Shown in pieces: positions 13,904-22,350 of a stretch of DNA of 51,363 nt. The notes under the pieces are model-generated. The model searched no databases. It was given only the letters and a program-made list of their open reading frames with translations, and was not told the origin of the DNA. The stretch is from Epsilonproteobacteria bacterium UBA6211. GTDB taxonomy: Bacteria; Campylobacterota; Campylobacteria; Campylobacterales; Arcobacteraceae. The position numbers and the translations under genes were made by a program. The DNA lies in NCBI GenBank assembly GCA_002421845.1, contig DISL01000042.1, positions 1 through 51,363 on the forward strand, read 5' to 3'. How positions within the stretch are numbered: the first letter of the stretch is position 1; each line of letters opens with the position of its first letter.

Positions 13904-16015
13904 CTACTTCAAACTCAACGATACTCTTTGTTTATCCAAATCCACACTCAAAACTTTGAGATTTTTTAGTTGTTGGTTGATACTTAGTATGTCTGCCGGA
14001 TGGGATATTCTTTGGTTGCTTATCTGTGAGATATGCAAAAGTGCGTCGTTTTTCAGTCCAATATCCACAAAAGCACCAAAATCTGTGATATTTCTCACCA
14101 CACCGCTAAGTATAAAGCCCTCTTTTAAATCCTCTATTTTCGTAATATCCTTTGAAAACTCCACCTCGTTTAGCTCACTTCTTATATCAAGCCCCGGTTT
14201 TTTGAGTTCACTGATAATATCTTGCAAAAGCAAAGGCAAACATCCCAAATCTTTGGCTATAGAGTCTATTTGGTTGTCTTTAATATCAGCTATATTGTAT
14301 TTTGCTTCCAAGGCTCTTACAATATCGTAGTTATCAGGATGTATGCCTGTGTTGTCAAGTATGCTATTGCCCTCTTTGATACGCAAGAATCCTACACTTT
14401 GTTCATAGGCTTTTTGCCCTATCCCTTTGACATCCAAAAGCTCTTTTTTTGTTTTGAATTGTTTGATTTTGTTTTTGTGTTTTATGATATTTTTTGCCAA
14501 ATTTTCACTAATACCAGATACAAAAGATAGGAGTTTGTACGAAGCTGAATTTATATCAACCCCTACTTTATTTACCAAATCTATTGTCACATTTTCAAGC
14601 TTTTGTGATAGATCTTTTTGGTTTACATCGTGCTGATACTGACCAATTCCAAGGGATTTTGGGTCGATTTTGACCAAAGTAGCCATAGGGTCTCTTAGTC
14701 TTGCAGCTATTGATATAGCACCTCTTATAGTCACATCAAGGTCGGGATACTCCTCACTTGCTATTTTGGATGCCGAATATACACTAGCTCCCGTTTCACT
14801 CACCACTGCGTATTTTATATCAAGATTGTGTTTTTCTATAAGTTTTGAGACGAACTCAGCCGTTTCTTGCGATGCGGTTCCGTTGCCTATGGCTATAGAA
14901 GTAACACGGTATTTTTTGATAAGCTCAATGACGGTCTTTGAAGCACCTTCAATATCCTCCTTTGGCTTTGTAGGATATATCACCGCACTTTGCAAAAACT
15001 CACCGTTTTCATCGATAACCGCTAATTTGCACCCACTCACAAACCCAGGGTCCATACCTAAAATCACTTGATTGACAAGAGGTGGAGTGAGTAAAAGCTC
15101 TTTTAGGTTTTTACCGAAAAGCTCTATTGCTTCTTTTGATGCCTTTTGTTCAAGGTTTGATAAAGCTTCCTTTTTTAGTGCAGGTAACAAAAGCCTTTTT
15201 AGCCCATCTTTGTATGCTTCAAAAACTATTGTCCACGAGCTTTGGGCATTTGAAGGGATTTTGTATTTTTTGATATTTTCTAAGATATGGTTCTCATCAA
15301 CCTCTATTTTTGCTGTTAGTTGCTTTTGCTCTACGGCTCTATTGATAGCTAAAAATCTATATGATTTGATATATTTTATTTTTTCGTTTATATCTGCATA
15401 GATTTTATAAAGTCCGTTTTCATCAAAGGTTTTTGTTTTTTTGGTTTCCAAAACGCCGTGGTTTGCTATGATATTTCGTATAGCTTCTTTTGTTTTGAAA
15501 TCATCTGCGTATCTTTGGGCGATGATATCACTTGCACCTTTTATGGCATCTTCTAGGCTCTTAATATTTTGGTTTAGAAACTGTTTTGCTTTTTGTTCAA
15601 CTTCTTGAGTTGTATATCTCATAGATTGGATAATATTTGCCAAAGGCTCCAGTCCATTTTCTATAGCATTTGTGGTTCTTGAAGATTTTTTCTCTTTATA
15701 CGGTGCATAAATATCTTCTAAGCCCTGCAAAGTAGTAGCTTCTTCGATAGCTTTGTTTACTTTTTCATCTAGGAAATTTCTCTCTTTTAAGATAGCTATA
15801 ATCTCCTCTTTTCTTGATAAAAGTTTCAAAGAATACTCATAAATCTCCTCAAACTTTCTCAAATCCTCATCACTTGCATTGCCCGTGAAATCTTTTCTAT
15901 ATCTTGCAATAAAAGGGATAGTACAACCCTCATCTAAAAATCTCAAAATATTTATAATATGCTCTTTTGAAATATCTGTTTTTTGTTCTAATATCTGTAT
16001 TAAATCCGTTTGCAA
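13904..16015 (-). CDS. tex: Tex family transcription accessory RNA-binding protein
   Basis: A 703-residue Tex protein. The N-terminal helical part includes NILRFLDEGCTIPFIARYRK near residues 22-41. The YqgF-like domain begins near 325 (ILGMDPGFVSGCKLAVIDEN), the helix-hairpin-helix near 505-560 (NIIKHKNKIKQFKTKKELLD, VKGIGQKAYEQSVGFLRI), and a C-terminal S1 domain near 632-703 (GVVRNITDFGAFVDIGLKND). Tex affects transcription and RNA handling. The start is TTG, six to seven bases after AAGGAG; no nearby ATG fits. Long open frames on the opposite strand are shadows of its codon usage. Confidence 0.96.
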   Translation of the reverse strand: MQTDLIQILEQKTDISKEHIINILRFLDEGCTIPFIARYRKDFTGNASDEDLRKFEEIYEYSLKLLSRKEEIIAILKERNFLDEKVNKAIEEATTLQGLEDIYAPYKEKKSSRTTNAIENGLEPLANIIQSMRYTTQEVEQKAKQFLNQNIKSLEDAIKGASDIIAQRYADDFKTKEAIRNIIANHGVLETKKTKTFDENGLYKIYADINEKIKYIKSYRFLAINRAVEQKQLTAKIEVDENHILENIKKYKIPSNAQSSWTIVFEAYKDGLKRLLLPALKKEALSNLEQKASKEAIELFGKNLKELLLTPPLVNQVILGMDPGFVSGCKLAVIDENGEFLQSAVIYPTKPKEDIEGASKTVIELIKKYRVTSIAIGNGTASQETAEFVSKLIEKHNLDIKYAVVSETGASVYSASKIASEEYPDLDVTIRGAISIAARLRDPMATLVKIDPKSLGIGQYQHDVNQKDLSQKLENVTIDLVNKVGVDINSASYKLLSFVSGISENLAKNIIKHKNKIKQFKTKKELLDVKGIGQKAYEQSVGFLRIKEGNSILDNTGIHPDNYDIVRALEAKYNIADIKDNQIDSIAKDLGCLPLLLQDIISELKKPGLDIRSELNEVEFSKDITKIEDLKEGFILSGVVRNITDFGAFVDIGLKNDALLHISQISNQRISHPADILSINQQLKNLKVLSVDLDKQRVSLSLK

Positions 16016-16087
16016 AAAAATCTCCTTGTAAAATAGCTCATATTATAGTACAATTCGTGTTATGAAACGATTGGCGAATAAGAGATA

Positions 16088-16540
16088 ATGACGATTTTTA
16101 TAGATGGGGATGCTTTCCCTAACTTGCTAAAACCTATAGTTTTGAGAGCTATAAATAAGCAACAAATAAAAACTTATGTCATCTCAAACAAAAAAATAAC
16201 CATCGGTGAGTCGCAAAGTATAAGCTATATGATAGTAGATACAAAGGCTGATGAAGCTGATGATAAAATAGTACAAATGTTATCCAAAGATGATTTGGTC
16301 ATAACTGCCGATATTCCTCTTGCTTCTAGGGTGATAGACCTTGATGCTCATGCCATAGACCATAGAGGTGATATATATACAAAAGATAATGTAAAACAAT
16401 ACCTTGCCATAAGAAACCTTATGCAAAGTATCAGAGATAGCGGTGAGCTAACAAAAGGTCCTGCACCTTTTGGACAAAAAGATGCTCAGATGTTTGCAAA
16501 TTCTATCAATAGTTTTTTGCAAAAACACAACAAACAATAA
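16088..16540 (+). CDS. YaiI/YqxD family (UPF0178) protein
   Basis: A 150-residue PIN-like protein. The start TIFIDGDAFPNLLKPIVLRA, the central DTKADEADDKIVQMLSKDD, TADIPLASRVIDLDAHAIDH and the C-terminal GPAPFGQKDAQMFANSIN are the conserved blocks of UPF0178. The acidic residues in DGDAFP and EADDKI resemble a nuclease metal site, but activity is not established for the family. It diverges from tex. Its stop overlaps the AAGGA ribosome site of the DUF234 gene, so the two are coupled. Confidence 0.93.
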   Translation: MTIFIDGDAFPNLLKPIVLRAINKQQIKTYVISNKKITIGESQSISYMIVDTKADEADDKIVQMLSKDDLVITADIPLASRVIDLDAHAIDHRGDIYTKDNVKQYLAIRNLMQSIRDSGELTKGPAPFGQKDAQMFANSINSFLQKHNKQ

Positions 16541-16552
16541 GGATACACCATA

Positions 16553-17428
16553 ATAACACTAGACAAATCAATAAAAGAGCTTTTTAGCATTTTTTGCAAA
16601 CAAAACAACCTAACGGATATGCCCACAGCCATCAAATATTTCACTGTTTTTGGCGGTATTGATATACAAATAGACACTTCAAAACCTCTGCTGGAGCTTG
16701 TAGAAAAACATATCTTAAAAGAGTACAATAACCTAAGAAGTGAAGTAAACTACCTAACAGGCGGATACAGCGTGGACCATGCGATACTTAGCGGTATTGC
16801 TCTAGGTGATAGAAAAACCACAAACGCTTTCAAAAGGGCTCATGTGAGCTTTGAAGAGGGGATGAAATGCGTAGATAGCCTTTGTGAAAAAGGGATTATC
16901 GAAACAGAATCTTCTCAACACTTCATGGCAAACAAAAGAAGTGACACCAAAATAGCCAAAAAACTACTTTTTACCAACCCTTTTATGAGGTTTTGGTTTG
17001 GCTTCGTTTCACCTATTTACAAAGGGATAAAAGAGGGGAATTTTGAGGAGTTTTATAGCAAATTTGCAGGTCGTGAAGCTGATTTTAGCGATTTTATTTT
17101 TGAAGAGTTGGCACTGGCATATCTCAAAGTAATATTTGAAGATGACCCTGTCAAACAAGTGGGACAATACTGGGATGAAAAAATCCAAATCACACCGTTA
17201 GCCAAAACAAATTCAGGCAAAGTGATAGCAGGATACTGTAAATACTCAGATGTGAAAATGAAAAAAAGTGAACTCAATACACTTCTTCAAAACTGCCAAA
17301 ATAGCGGTATAGTACCTGATATTGTAGTGCTTTTTGCAAAAAACGGATATAGCACCGAACTAAAAAGCCTCAAAAGTGAAAACTTAAGACTTTTTAGTGC
17401 TAAGAGTTTGAAGAGTTTGGTGGGGTGA
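16553..17428 (+). CDS. DUF234 domain protein, probable ATA start
   Basis: A protein of about 291 residues. The C-terminal half carries the DUF234 pattern (KKLLFTNPFMRFWFGFVSPI near 142-161, READFSDFIFEELALAYLK, and IQITPLAKTNSGKVIAGYCKY). The N-terminal half is helical and winged-helix-like and lacks the AAA ATPase that many archaeal DUF234 proteins carry. The first ATG in frame is at 16619, with no ribosome site and 22 codons into a good-looking helix (TLDKSIKELFSIFCKQNNLT). AAGGA at 16539-16543 is spaced 6 and 9 bases from two in-frame ATA codons (16550, 16553) and from no ATG, GTG or TTG. ATA initiation or loss of a normal start is implied. The function is unknown. Confidence 0.75.
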   Translation: MTLDKSIKELFSIFCKQNNLTDMPTAIKYFTVFGGIDIQIDTSKPLLELVEKHILKEYNNLRSEVNYLTGGYSVDHAILSGIALGDRKTTNAFKRAHVSFEEGMKCVDSLCEKGIIETESSQHFMANKRSDTKIAKKLLFTNPFMRFWFGFVSPIYKGIKEGNFEEFYSKFAGREADFSDFIFEELALAYLKVIFEDDPVKQVGQYWDEKIQITPLAKTNSGKVIAGYCKYSDVKMKKSELNTLLQNCQNSGIVPDIVVLFAKNGYSTELKSLKSENLRLFSAKSLKSLVG

Positions 17429-17521
17429 TTATGGTTTATGCCTAAATCCCATCACTTTCCCTTCCGTATTCTTAGTATCTGCTAATATTTGAGACAATTT
17501 TTCAAAGGCTGTCTTAATATA
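17429..17521 (-). pseudogene. Possible C-terminal gene remnant
   Basis: Thirty codons on the minus strand (KLSQILADTKNTEGKVMGFR then HKP and stop) read like the end of a real protein but have no start codon; a stop lies just upstream at the AT-rich stretch. It abuts the DUF234 stop tail to tail. No family is recognised, and it may be chance. Confidence 0.25.
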
Positions 17522-17570
17522 TTACAAATTGCAATATTTTATATTTTAAGTGTCTAATTTTTGCTACTTA

Positions 17571-17594
17571 GATACTAAATCAATTTTTAGTATC
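17571..17594. terminator. Stem-loop after the DUF2892 gene
   Basis: GATACTAAA and TTTAGTATC make nine perfect pairs around a 6-nt loop, 19 bases beyond the DUF2892 stop. There is no adjacent T-run. It may end transcripts arriving from either side. Confidence 0.45.
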
Positions 17595-17612
17595 CAAACA
17601 GCCAAAAAGAGA

Positions 17613-17825
17613 TTAAGAGTCTTTCTTCACCTCACACTCGTCGTCTTTACCGCAAGTGTTGATTTTGAGTGGACAATAAAGTGGGCACCATCCAATAATA
17701 CCAGTCGCCAAAGGGACAATACCTATAATACCGAGCCAACTTCCGCTTATTATTCCTAGTAGTATGATAACTACACCTAAAACTATTCTAGCAATTTTGT
17801 CAACTTTTCCTACGTTTTTTGTCAT
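17613..17825 (-). CDS. DUF2892 (YgaP-like) small membrane protein
   Basis: A 70-residue protein with the DUF2892 pattern: an N-terminal NVGKVDKIARIVLGVVIILL, a second hydrophobic stretch SWLGIIGIVPLATGIIGWCP, then LYCPLKINTC and a charged tail. Two membrane helices are expected. In other bacteria the domain is often fused or adjacent to rhodanese or sulfur-handling genes, but there is none next to it here. The Cys cluster CPLYCPLKINTCGKDDEC could bind metal. RBS GGAG. The function is unknown. Confidence 0.85.
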   Translation of the reverse strand: MTKNVGKVDKIARIVLGVVIILLGIISGSWLGIIGIVPLATGIIGWCPLYCPLKINTCGKDDECEVKKDS

Positions 17826-17891
17826 AGAAACTCCTTGGTTTAGATTAGATATAATTATATCATATAATAAGAGATTTTTATAAAAACACTT

Positions 17892-18053
17892 CTAGTTTTT
17901 TGGTTTATTCTTTTTGTATTTTACAATCCTATATGCAAAAAAACTTACGAAAGGTAATGCAAAAGCAAAATATAAAAGTGCTTGTGAGGTATTGCCTTCT
18001 AAATAAAAGCTAATACCCAAAGCAACCAAAACAGCAGAAATAACTAAACACAT
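17892..18053 (-). CDS. Small hypothetical membrane protein (53 aa)
   Basis: A short frame, MCLVISAVLVALGISFYLEG, followed by NTSQALLYFAFALPFVSFFA and a basic tail YRIVKYKKNKPKN. Two membrane helices with an inside-positive tail are expected. The ATG follows AAGGTG, and the gene lies 29 bases after the peroxidase stop on the same strand, so it may be the last gene of the iron operon. No family is recognised. Confidence 0.55.
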   Translation of the reverse strand: MCLVISAVLVALGISFYLEGNTSQALLYFAFALPFVSFFAYRIVKYKKNKPKN

Positions 18054-18082
18054 AAAGCACCTTTTTTGACGGTATTATACCA

Positions 18083-19195
18083 TTATTCAAGCAAGTGTTC
18101 ATACCTCTTATCCGTTAAAGTTTTCAAAAAAGCTATCAAGGCTTCTATTTTTTCGTCGGTTAGTTTTTTGGCTTTTAGGTCTTTTAGATTTACGCTATGA
18201 GCAACTTCAGGTTCACCCCATGGTTTGTTTGTTTCTTGGTTTGTTGTTCTATCTGGATTGTTGTATTTATCATAAAATTCTATGACAGTTTTCAAGTCCT
18301 TAAATACACCGTTATGCATATAAGGGGCGGTAACGGCAATATTTCTAAGCGTGGGGGTTTTGAACTTCCCTTCGTTTTCTTTTGTTTGGGCTTTTGGATT
18401 TTTGGCTAGTCCTAAATCGACAAAGTCACCTTTTACTACACCTTTTTCAAATAAAACTTCATTTTTAGGTACGCCGATATTGTGATACTCGTAATTTGTA
18501 AATGTCTCACCTGCTCTATCTTGCCCTTTTAGTACGTGGCAAGTGGCACAGTTTGTGTTATTGTTTGAGAAAAATAGTGCCATTCCAAGCTCTTCAAGCT
18601 CTGTTAGCTCGTATTCACCTTTTAGGTATCTATCGTATTTGGAGTCAAATGGTGAAAACTGCGATGTTTTTTCAAAAGATGCTATTGCCTTACTCATAGC
18701 TTCATATCCATTGTCAGAGTCACTTAACACACCCTTACCGTAAACTTTTTCAAATAATTCAAGATAAAAAGAGTTGTTTTTGAGTCTATTTACAACTTCT
18801 TTTTTTGATGCCATCGCCATCTCTACAGGATTGAGTGGCGGTCCTCCTGCTTGACCTTCAAGGTGAGCTTCCCTACCATCCCAAAACTGCCCACCTTTAA
18901 ACAGCCCTTTTTTCTGGTCAAACTTAAAATGGGGGCTAAATTTGGCATACGATGCAGTAGGTGCGTTTCTATCACCTAGACTTTTGCCGTCGTCTCCAAG
19001 TGAAACCATAGAGTTTATGCCATTGTTTCTATCGTCGATAAATCCGTGATTTGGGTTGTGACAGGTTGAACAGCTTTGGGTTTTGTTTTTGGACAAAATC
19101 GGGTCAAAAAATAGCATTTCACCGAGTTTTTCTTCATCACTCATACCAAATGCCATAGAGCTTAAAAAAAAGATTGCTAGTAGTTGTTTTTTCAT
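18083..19195 (-). CDS. Di-haem cytochrome c peroxidase/MauG family protein
   Basis: A 370-residue exported protein (signal MKKQLLAIFFLSSMAFG). The family blocks are LGEMLFFDPILSKNKTQSCSTCH (first haem, CSTCH at 42-46), GGQFWDGREAHLEGQAGGPP, NCATCHVLKGQ (second haem) and LRNIAVTAPYMHNGVFKDL, where the His-ligand region lies. It has no third haem, unlike the protein at 4198. It is the fifth gene of the Fur-boxed imelysin operon and overlaps the desaturase gene by four bases (ATGA). A role in periplasmic redox chemistry linked to iron is inferred from that context. Confidence 0.92.
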   Translation of the reverse strand: MKKQLLAIFFLSSMAFGMSDEEKLGEMLFFDPILSKNKTQSCSTCHNPNHGFIDDRNNGINSMVSLGDDGKSLGDRNAPTASYAKFSPHFKFDQKKGLFKGGQFWDGREAHLEGQAGGPPLNPVEMAMASKKEVVNRLKNNSFYLELFEKVYGKGVLSDSDNGYEAMSKAIASFEKTSQFSPFDSKYDRYLKGEYELTELEELGMALFFSNNNTNCATCHVLKGQDRAGETFTNYEYHNIGVPKNEVLFEKGVVKGDFVDLGLAKNPKAQTKENEGKFKTPTLRNIAVTAPYMHNGVFKDLKTVIEFYDKYNNPDRTTNQETNKPWGEPEVAHSVNLKDLKAKKLTDEKIEALIAFLKTLTDKRYEHLLE

Positions 19196-20079
19196 TGTTG
19201 TCTCCTAAAAGGGGTAAAAAGTAGTTTTAAAATATTGTCATAATCGCCCATTTGCGATTGTCTTAGTCCAAATCTTCCTATTTTTGTATCTTTACTAAAT
19301 GCAAGGCTTCCAAATATATAATCCCATATTGCAAGGCTTCCGCCGTAGTTTTTATCCATGGTTTTGTTTGCATGGTGGATTTGGTGTTGGGCAGGAGAGA
19401 TAAAAATATACTCCAAAGGTTTGTAAAACTTTAAAGCTATATGGGAATGTCTAAGGTTTGAGCCAAATGCCATAAAAGCAACCACAAAGCCGTTTACTCC
19501 CAAAATATCCCAAGTATCTAAAATCCCTCCGAAAACAAATATAAATACCCCAGTCACCACTCCGCTACTTAGTGCATATCGAAGTCCAAATAAGAAATTT
19601 TCCACAGGGTGAACCCTATAAAAAGTGAGTGGATTTAGTACCCTTGCACTATGATGAACTTTATGAAATCTCCAAAGAAATTTGACCGTATGAAGCCATC
19701 TATGAAGCCAATATCTCGTAAAATCGCTTACTATAAATAAACTCAAAGTATAAAGTATCATAACGCTTTCATAAGAAAAATCGACCCTAACATATCCAAA
19801 ATTTAGAGCCATTTTTGTATATACCCATCTAGCAACATCACCGGAACTTATCACCACGGGGACTACAATAGCTACCTTTATGAGAACTGACAATATAAAA
19901 TACAAATAATCAAGCCTTGCACTTTTATGCCACAAGATTTTCTGTGATACGGCATACAAAAGCCTTTTTGGGCGGTTGTATAGATAAACAACTGCTATCA
20001 AAGCTGATGTAAGTAAATAAAGCCAATAAACCCTTTTGCTAGAGTCTGCAAAATAATCAAGTCCTATATAATCAATCAC
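19192..20079 (-). CDS. Sterol desaturase / fatty acid hydroxylase family membrane protein
   Basis: A 295-residue integral membrane protein with the histidine boxes of the superfamily: HRWLH near residue 124-128, FHKVHHS near 140-146, RHSHIALKFYKP near 210 and HQIHHANK near 233-240. These His clusters bind a non-haem di-iron or di-metal centre for hydroxylation or desaturation of lipid-like substrates. The start is GTG (20079-20077), overlapping the imelysin stop by eight bases. Its place in an iron-regulated operon of periplasmic haem and imelysin proteins is unusual. The substrate is unknown. Confidence 0.9.
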   Translation of the reverse strand: MIDYIGLDYFADSSKRVYWLYLLTSALIAVVYLYNRPKRLLYAVSQKILWHKSARLDYLYFILSVLIKVAIVVPVVISSGDVARWVYTKMALNFGYVRVDFSYESVMILYTLSLFIVSDFTRYWLHRWLHTVKFLWRFHKVHHSARVLNPLTFYRVHPVENFLFGLRYALSSGVVTGVFIFVFGGILDTWDILGVNGFVVAFMAFGSNLRHSHIALKFYKPLEYIFISPAQHQIHHANKTMDKNYGGSLAIWDYIFGSLAFSKDTKIGRFGLRQSQMGDYDNILKLLFTPFRRQQ

Positions 20080-21028
20080 CGTCTGCGTCCAATATTTTTG
20101 AGGTCATTCTCAAAGCACTGATAAGCGATACGTAAAATCCGTTGTGCAATCTATTTAATGAGTCATACAACTCTTTTGATTTTGGACTCATAATATCACC
20201 GTTCATACTTTTTTCTATTTTAAAAGACTCATTCAAAGCATCCCTTACCAAAGCAATCTCATCTTTTGCACCGTAAGCTATAGATACATCTCCAAAATCA
20301 CTATATTTTGGATTATTTAGCACTTTTGCATAACTATCCATTATTGTCCAAATAGATTTCAAACTCAAATTTGAATAATAAAATTCGCCCCTTCTTACAT
20401 CCGGTTTATCTTGATATTTTTTTGATAACCCTACCGTATCGCCGAGTCTCCACTCTTTTATCTCATAAGAACTATCTATAAGTCTATTTAAAAGTAGTGC
20501 GTTGAATTTACTTTCATCTTTAGTGATGGTATTTTTGTTTGTTTCATAGACATTTTGAACCTCTTTGAACTTTTGAGTTAAACTTTCAAGTGCCACCAAT
20601 GCCATCGCATATTCCCTTTGAGGATTTGTTTTTTTGCGAAAAAGGATATATTCCAAAGCATTTATATTTTTGTAGGAATTTTTGAACATTGCAGTTTTTA
20701 CATCGTTTGTACCTTGGGCTATCCTATCAAGTGCTACGGTAATATCCTCTTTTCCATAGTGGTATGAATCTATTTCAAAAGGCAAATCTATCAAAGTTTC
20801 ATCTATTCCACTTGCGATAAAAAGTGTTTGGACTCTCTTCCAATTCATCGCTAGTTTTTCAAAACTTTTTTCTATATCTTTACCACTTTGTATTGCTATT
20901 TTTAGCTCATCGGCACTAAGAACGGTATTTTTGGCATCATATAAGATGACATTTTCATATATCTCTTTTGGATAGCTAGACCCAAACACCGAACTAACAA
21001 ACAACAAAAACCCAAATATCGACTTCAT
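20072..21028 (-). CDS. Imelysin-like protein, degenerate metal motif
   Basis: A 318-residue exported protein (signal MKSIFGFLLFVSSVFGSSYP). It follows imelysin family blocks: MNWKRVQTLFIASGIDET, then DLPFEIDSYHYGKEDIT near residues 81-97 and NINALEYILFR near 120-130. In canonical imelysins the last block is GxHxxE; here it is N-I-N-A-L-E, so the His is missing while the Glu remains. It is the third gene of the operon, one base after the DUF1111 gene (ATG 21028, upstream stop at 21030). A partner role to the complete imelysin at 22351 is plausible. Confidence 0.85.
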   Translation of the reverse strand: MKSIFGFLLFVSSVFGSSYPKEIYENVILYDAKNTVLSADELKIAIQSGKDIEKSFEKLAMNWKRVQTLFIASGIDETLIDLPFEIDSYHYGKEDITVALDRIAQGTNDVKTAMFKNSYKNINALEYILFRKKTNPQREYAMALVALESLTQKFKEVQNVYETNKNTITKDESKFNALLLNRLIDSSYEIKEWRLGDTVGLSKKYQDKPDVRRGEFYYSNLSLKSIWTIMDSYAKVLNNPKYSDFGDVSIAYGAKDEIALVRDALNESFKIEKSMNGDIMSPKSKELYDSLNRLHNGFYVSLISALRMTSKILDADGD

Positions 21029-21029
21029 A

Positions 21030-22349
21030 TTATAACCCCTTTAAAAACTCTAATATTTTTTCTCTCTCTTCTTGAGTAAGCCCAACAAATCGCTGTTTTA
21101 TATTTTCAGCCTCACCGCCGTGCCATAAAATAGCCTCTTCTATACTTTTTGCTCTGCCGTCATGTAGATAATCACCCTGACCCAAAATCGTAGCTCTTTT
21201 TCCTACTCCCCAAAGAGGTTGAGTTCTCCACTCGTTTGGTTTGGCATCAAACTCTACTCTACCGTCATCACTCAAACCCTCACCCATATCATGGAGTAAA
21301 AAGTCGCTATAAGGGTAGATTTTTTGTCCATTTACTTCATAAGAAGGTACGTGACATTTTGTACATCCGACAGATTCAAAAAGCCTTTGACCTTCCAAAA
21401 ACTCTTTTGTCTCTTTTGGTTTTGGGATTTGCAGATGCCCCACATAAAACGTAACGGCATCAAGTCTTTGCATAGGTAAATCAAACTCATCTCTACCCTT
21501 TGGAGCATCTACACACTCCTTTTGGTTTTGTGTACAGTTTTCATCTGGGTACAAAGGTGACGTAATCCCCATATCGTTGATAAATGCAGCTGCCACTTGA
21601 TGTTTTAGAGATACTGCACTTGCTTTCCATGTAAAACGACCTAGCTTTTTTTCGCCTGTTTGTGGGTCAACTGCCCAGTTTGGACGCCCCGAGATACCAT
21701 CACCGTCTTTATCATCCACATCTTGACGCTTTAAAATATCTTCTTCTTTTATCTTGTTTATCATCCCAAGACCGATAAGAGGTTGAGCCAATCTATGGGC
21801 TATAACGGTATTTTTATCCAATAAGCCGTATTGTAAATCACTTACACCTATGATAGGTTTTTTTAGTTCGACTTTTTGTCCATCAGGATATAAAAAAGGG
21901 ACTATTTCGTATTTAAGTGTAGGTTTCCCCTCGTACGGTACGTCTTTGACACCGTTTATACTAAGTTGGTTGCCGTATGTGGAATCTGGGACAAATCCGT
22001 TTTTGTCATCTAGCTTATCTTTTAGAGAAAATCTAGTCACCAAAGACCTACTGATATTGCCATCTTTGCTATATACACTACCCGAGCCGTTGTGAGGATG
22101 ACAGGAGATACAGGCATTTGCACTAAAAAGCGGTCCTAAACCGTCTCTAGCCGTAGTGGCACTCGGTGCTTCAACCCACGGTATCCTAAAAAAACTCTTA
22201 CCCAAAATAAATGTTTCAAGTTCTTCATTGCTCAAATTATCAGTTGGTTTGGATAAAAATTTCTTGCTTGTATCTAAAGTATGTATCTTATCAGCACTTA
22301 GCTGATGTGTGCAAAATAAAATTGCACACATTAAAGCTGTTTTTTTCAT
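21030..22349 (-). CDS. DUF1111 di-haem oxidoreductase-like protein
   Basis: A 439-residue exported protein with a signal peptide and two haem sites, CISCH at 80-84 (SANACISCHPHNGSG) and CTKCH near 335. The DUF1111 blocks are LGPLFSANACISCH, DGISGRPNWAVDP, LGRFTWKASAVSLKHQVAAA and LWGVGKRATILGQGDYLHDG near the end, where the distal His lies. Such proteins are commonly paired with imelysins in iron-regulated operons. Electron transfer to or from the periplasmic imelysin-bound metal is possible. Single-base gaps on both sides show translational coupling. Confidence 0.92.
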   Translation of the reverse strand: MKKTALMCAILFCTHQLSADKIHTLDTSKKFLSKPTDNLSNEELETFILGKSFFRIPWVEAPSATTARDGLGPLFSANACISCHPHNGSGSVYSKDGNISRSLVTRFSLKDKLDDKNGFVPDSTYGNQLSINGVKDVPYEGKPTLKYEIVPFLYPDGQKVELKKPIIGVSDLQYGLLDKNTVIAHRLAQPLIGLGMINKIKEEDILKRQDVDDKDGDGISGRPNWAVDPQTGEKKLGRFTWKASAVSLKHQVAAAFINDMGITSPLYPDENCTQNQKECVDAPKGRDEFDLPMQRLDAVTFYVGHLQIPKPKETKEFLEGQRLFESVGCTKCHVPSYEVNGQKIYPYSDFLLHDMGEGLSDDGRVEFDAKPNEWRTQPLWGVGKRATILGQGDYLHDGRAKSIEEAILWHGGEAENIKQRFVGLTQEEREKILEFLKGL

Positions 22350-22350
22350 A

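Noticed and set aside
13956..15401. Several long open frames on the strand opposite tex
   Set aside because: They mirror tex codons, have no ribosome sites or recognisable domains, and tex itself is complete.
11143..17534. ATTGCAAT octamer seen near 11143, 12051 and 17526
   Set aside because: The word is a simple AT-rich palindrome with unrelated flanks; three occurrences in AT-rich DNA are not convincing.
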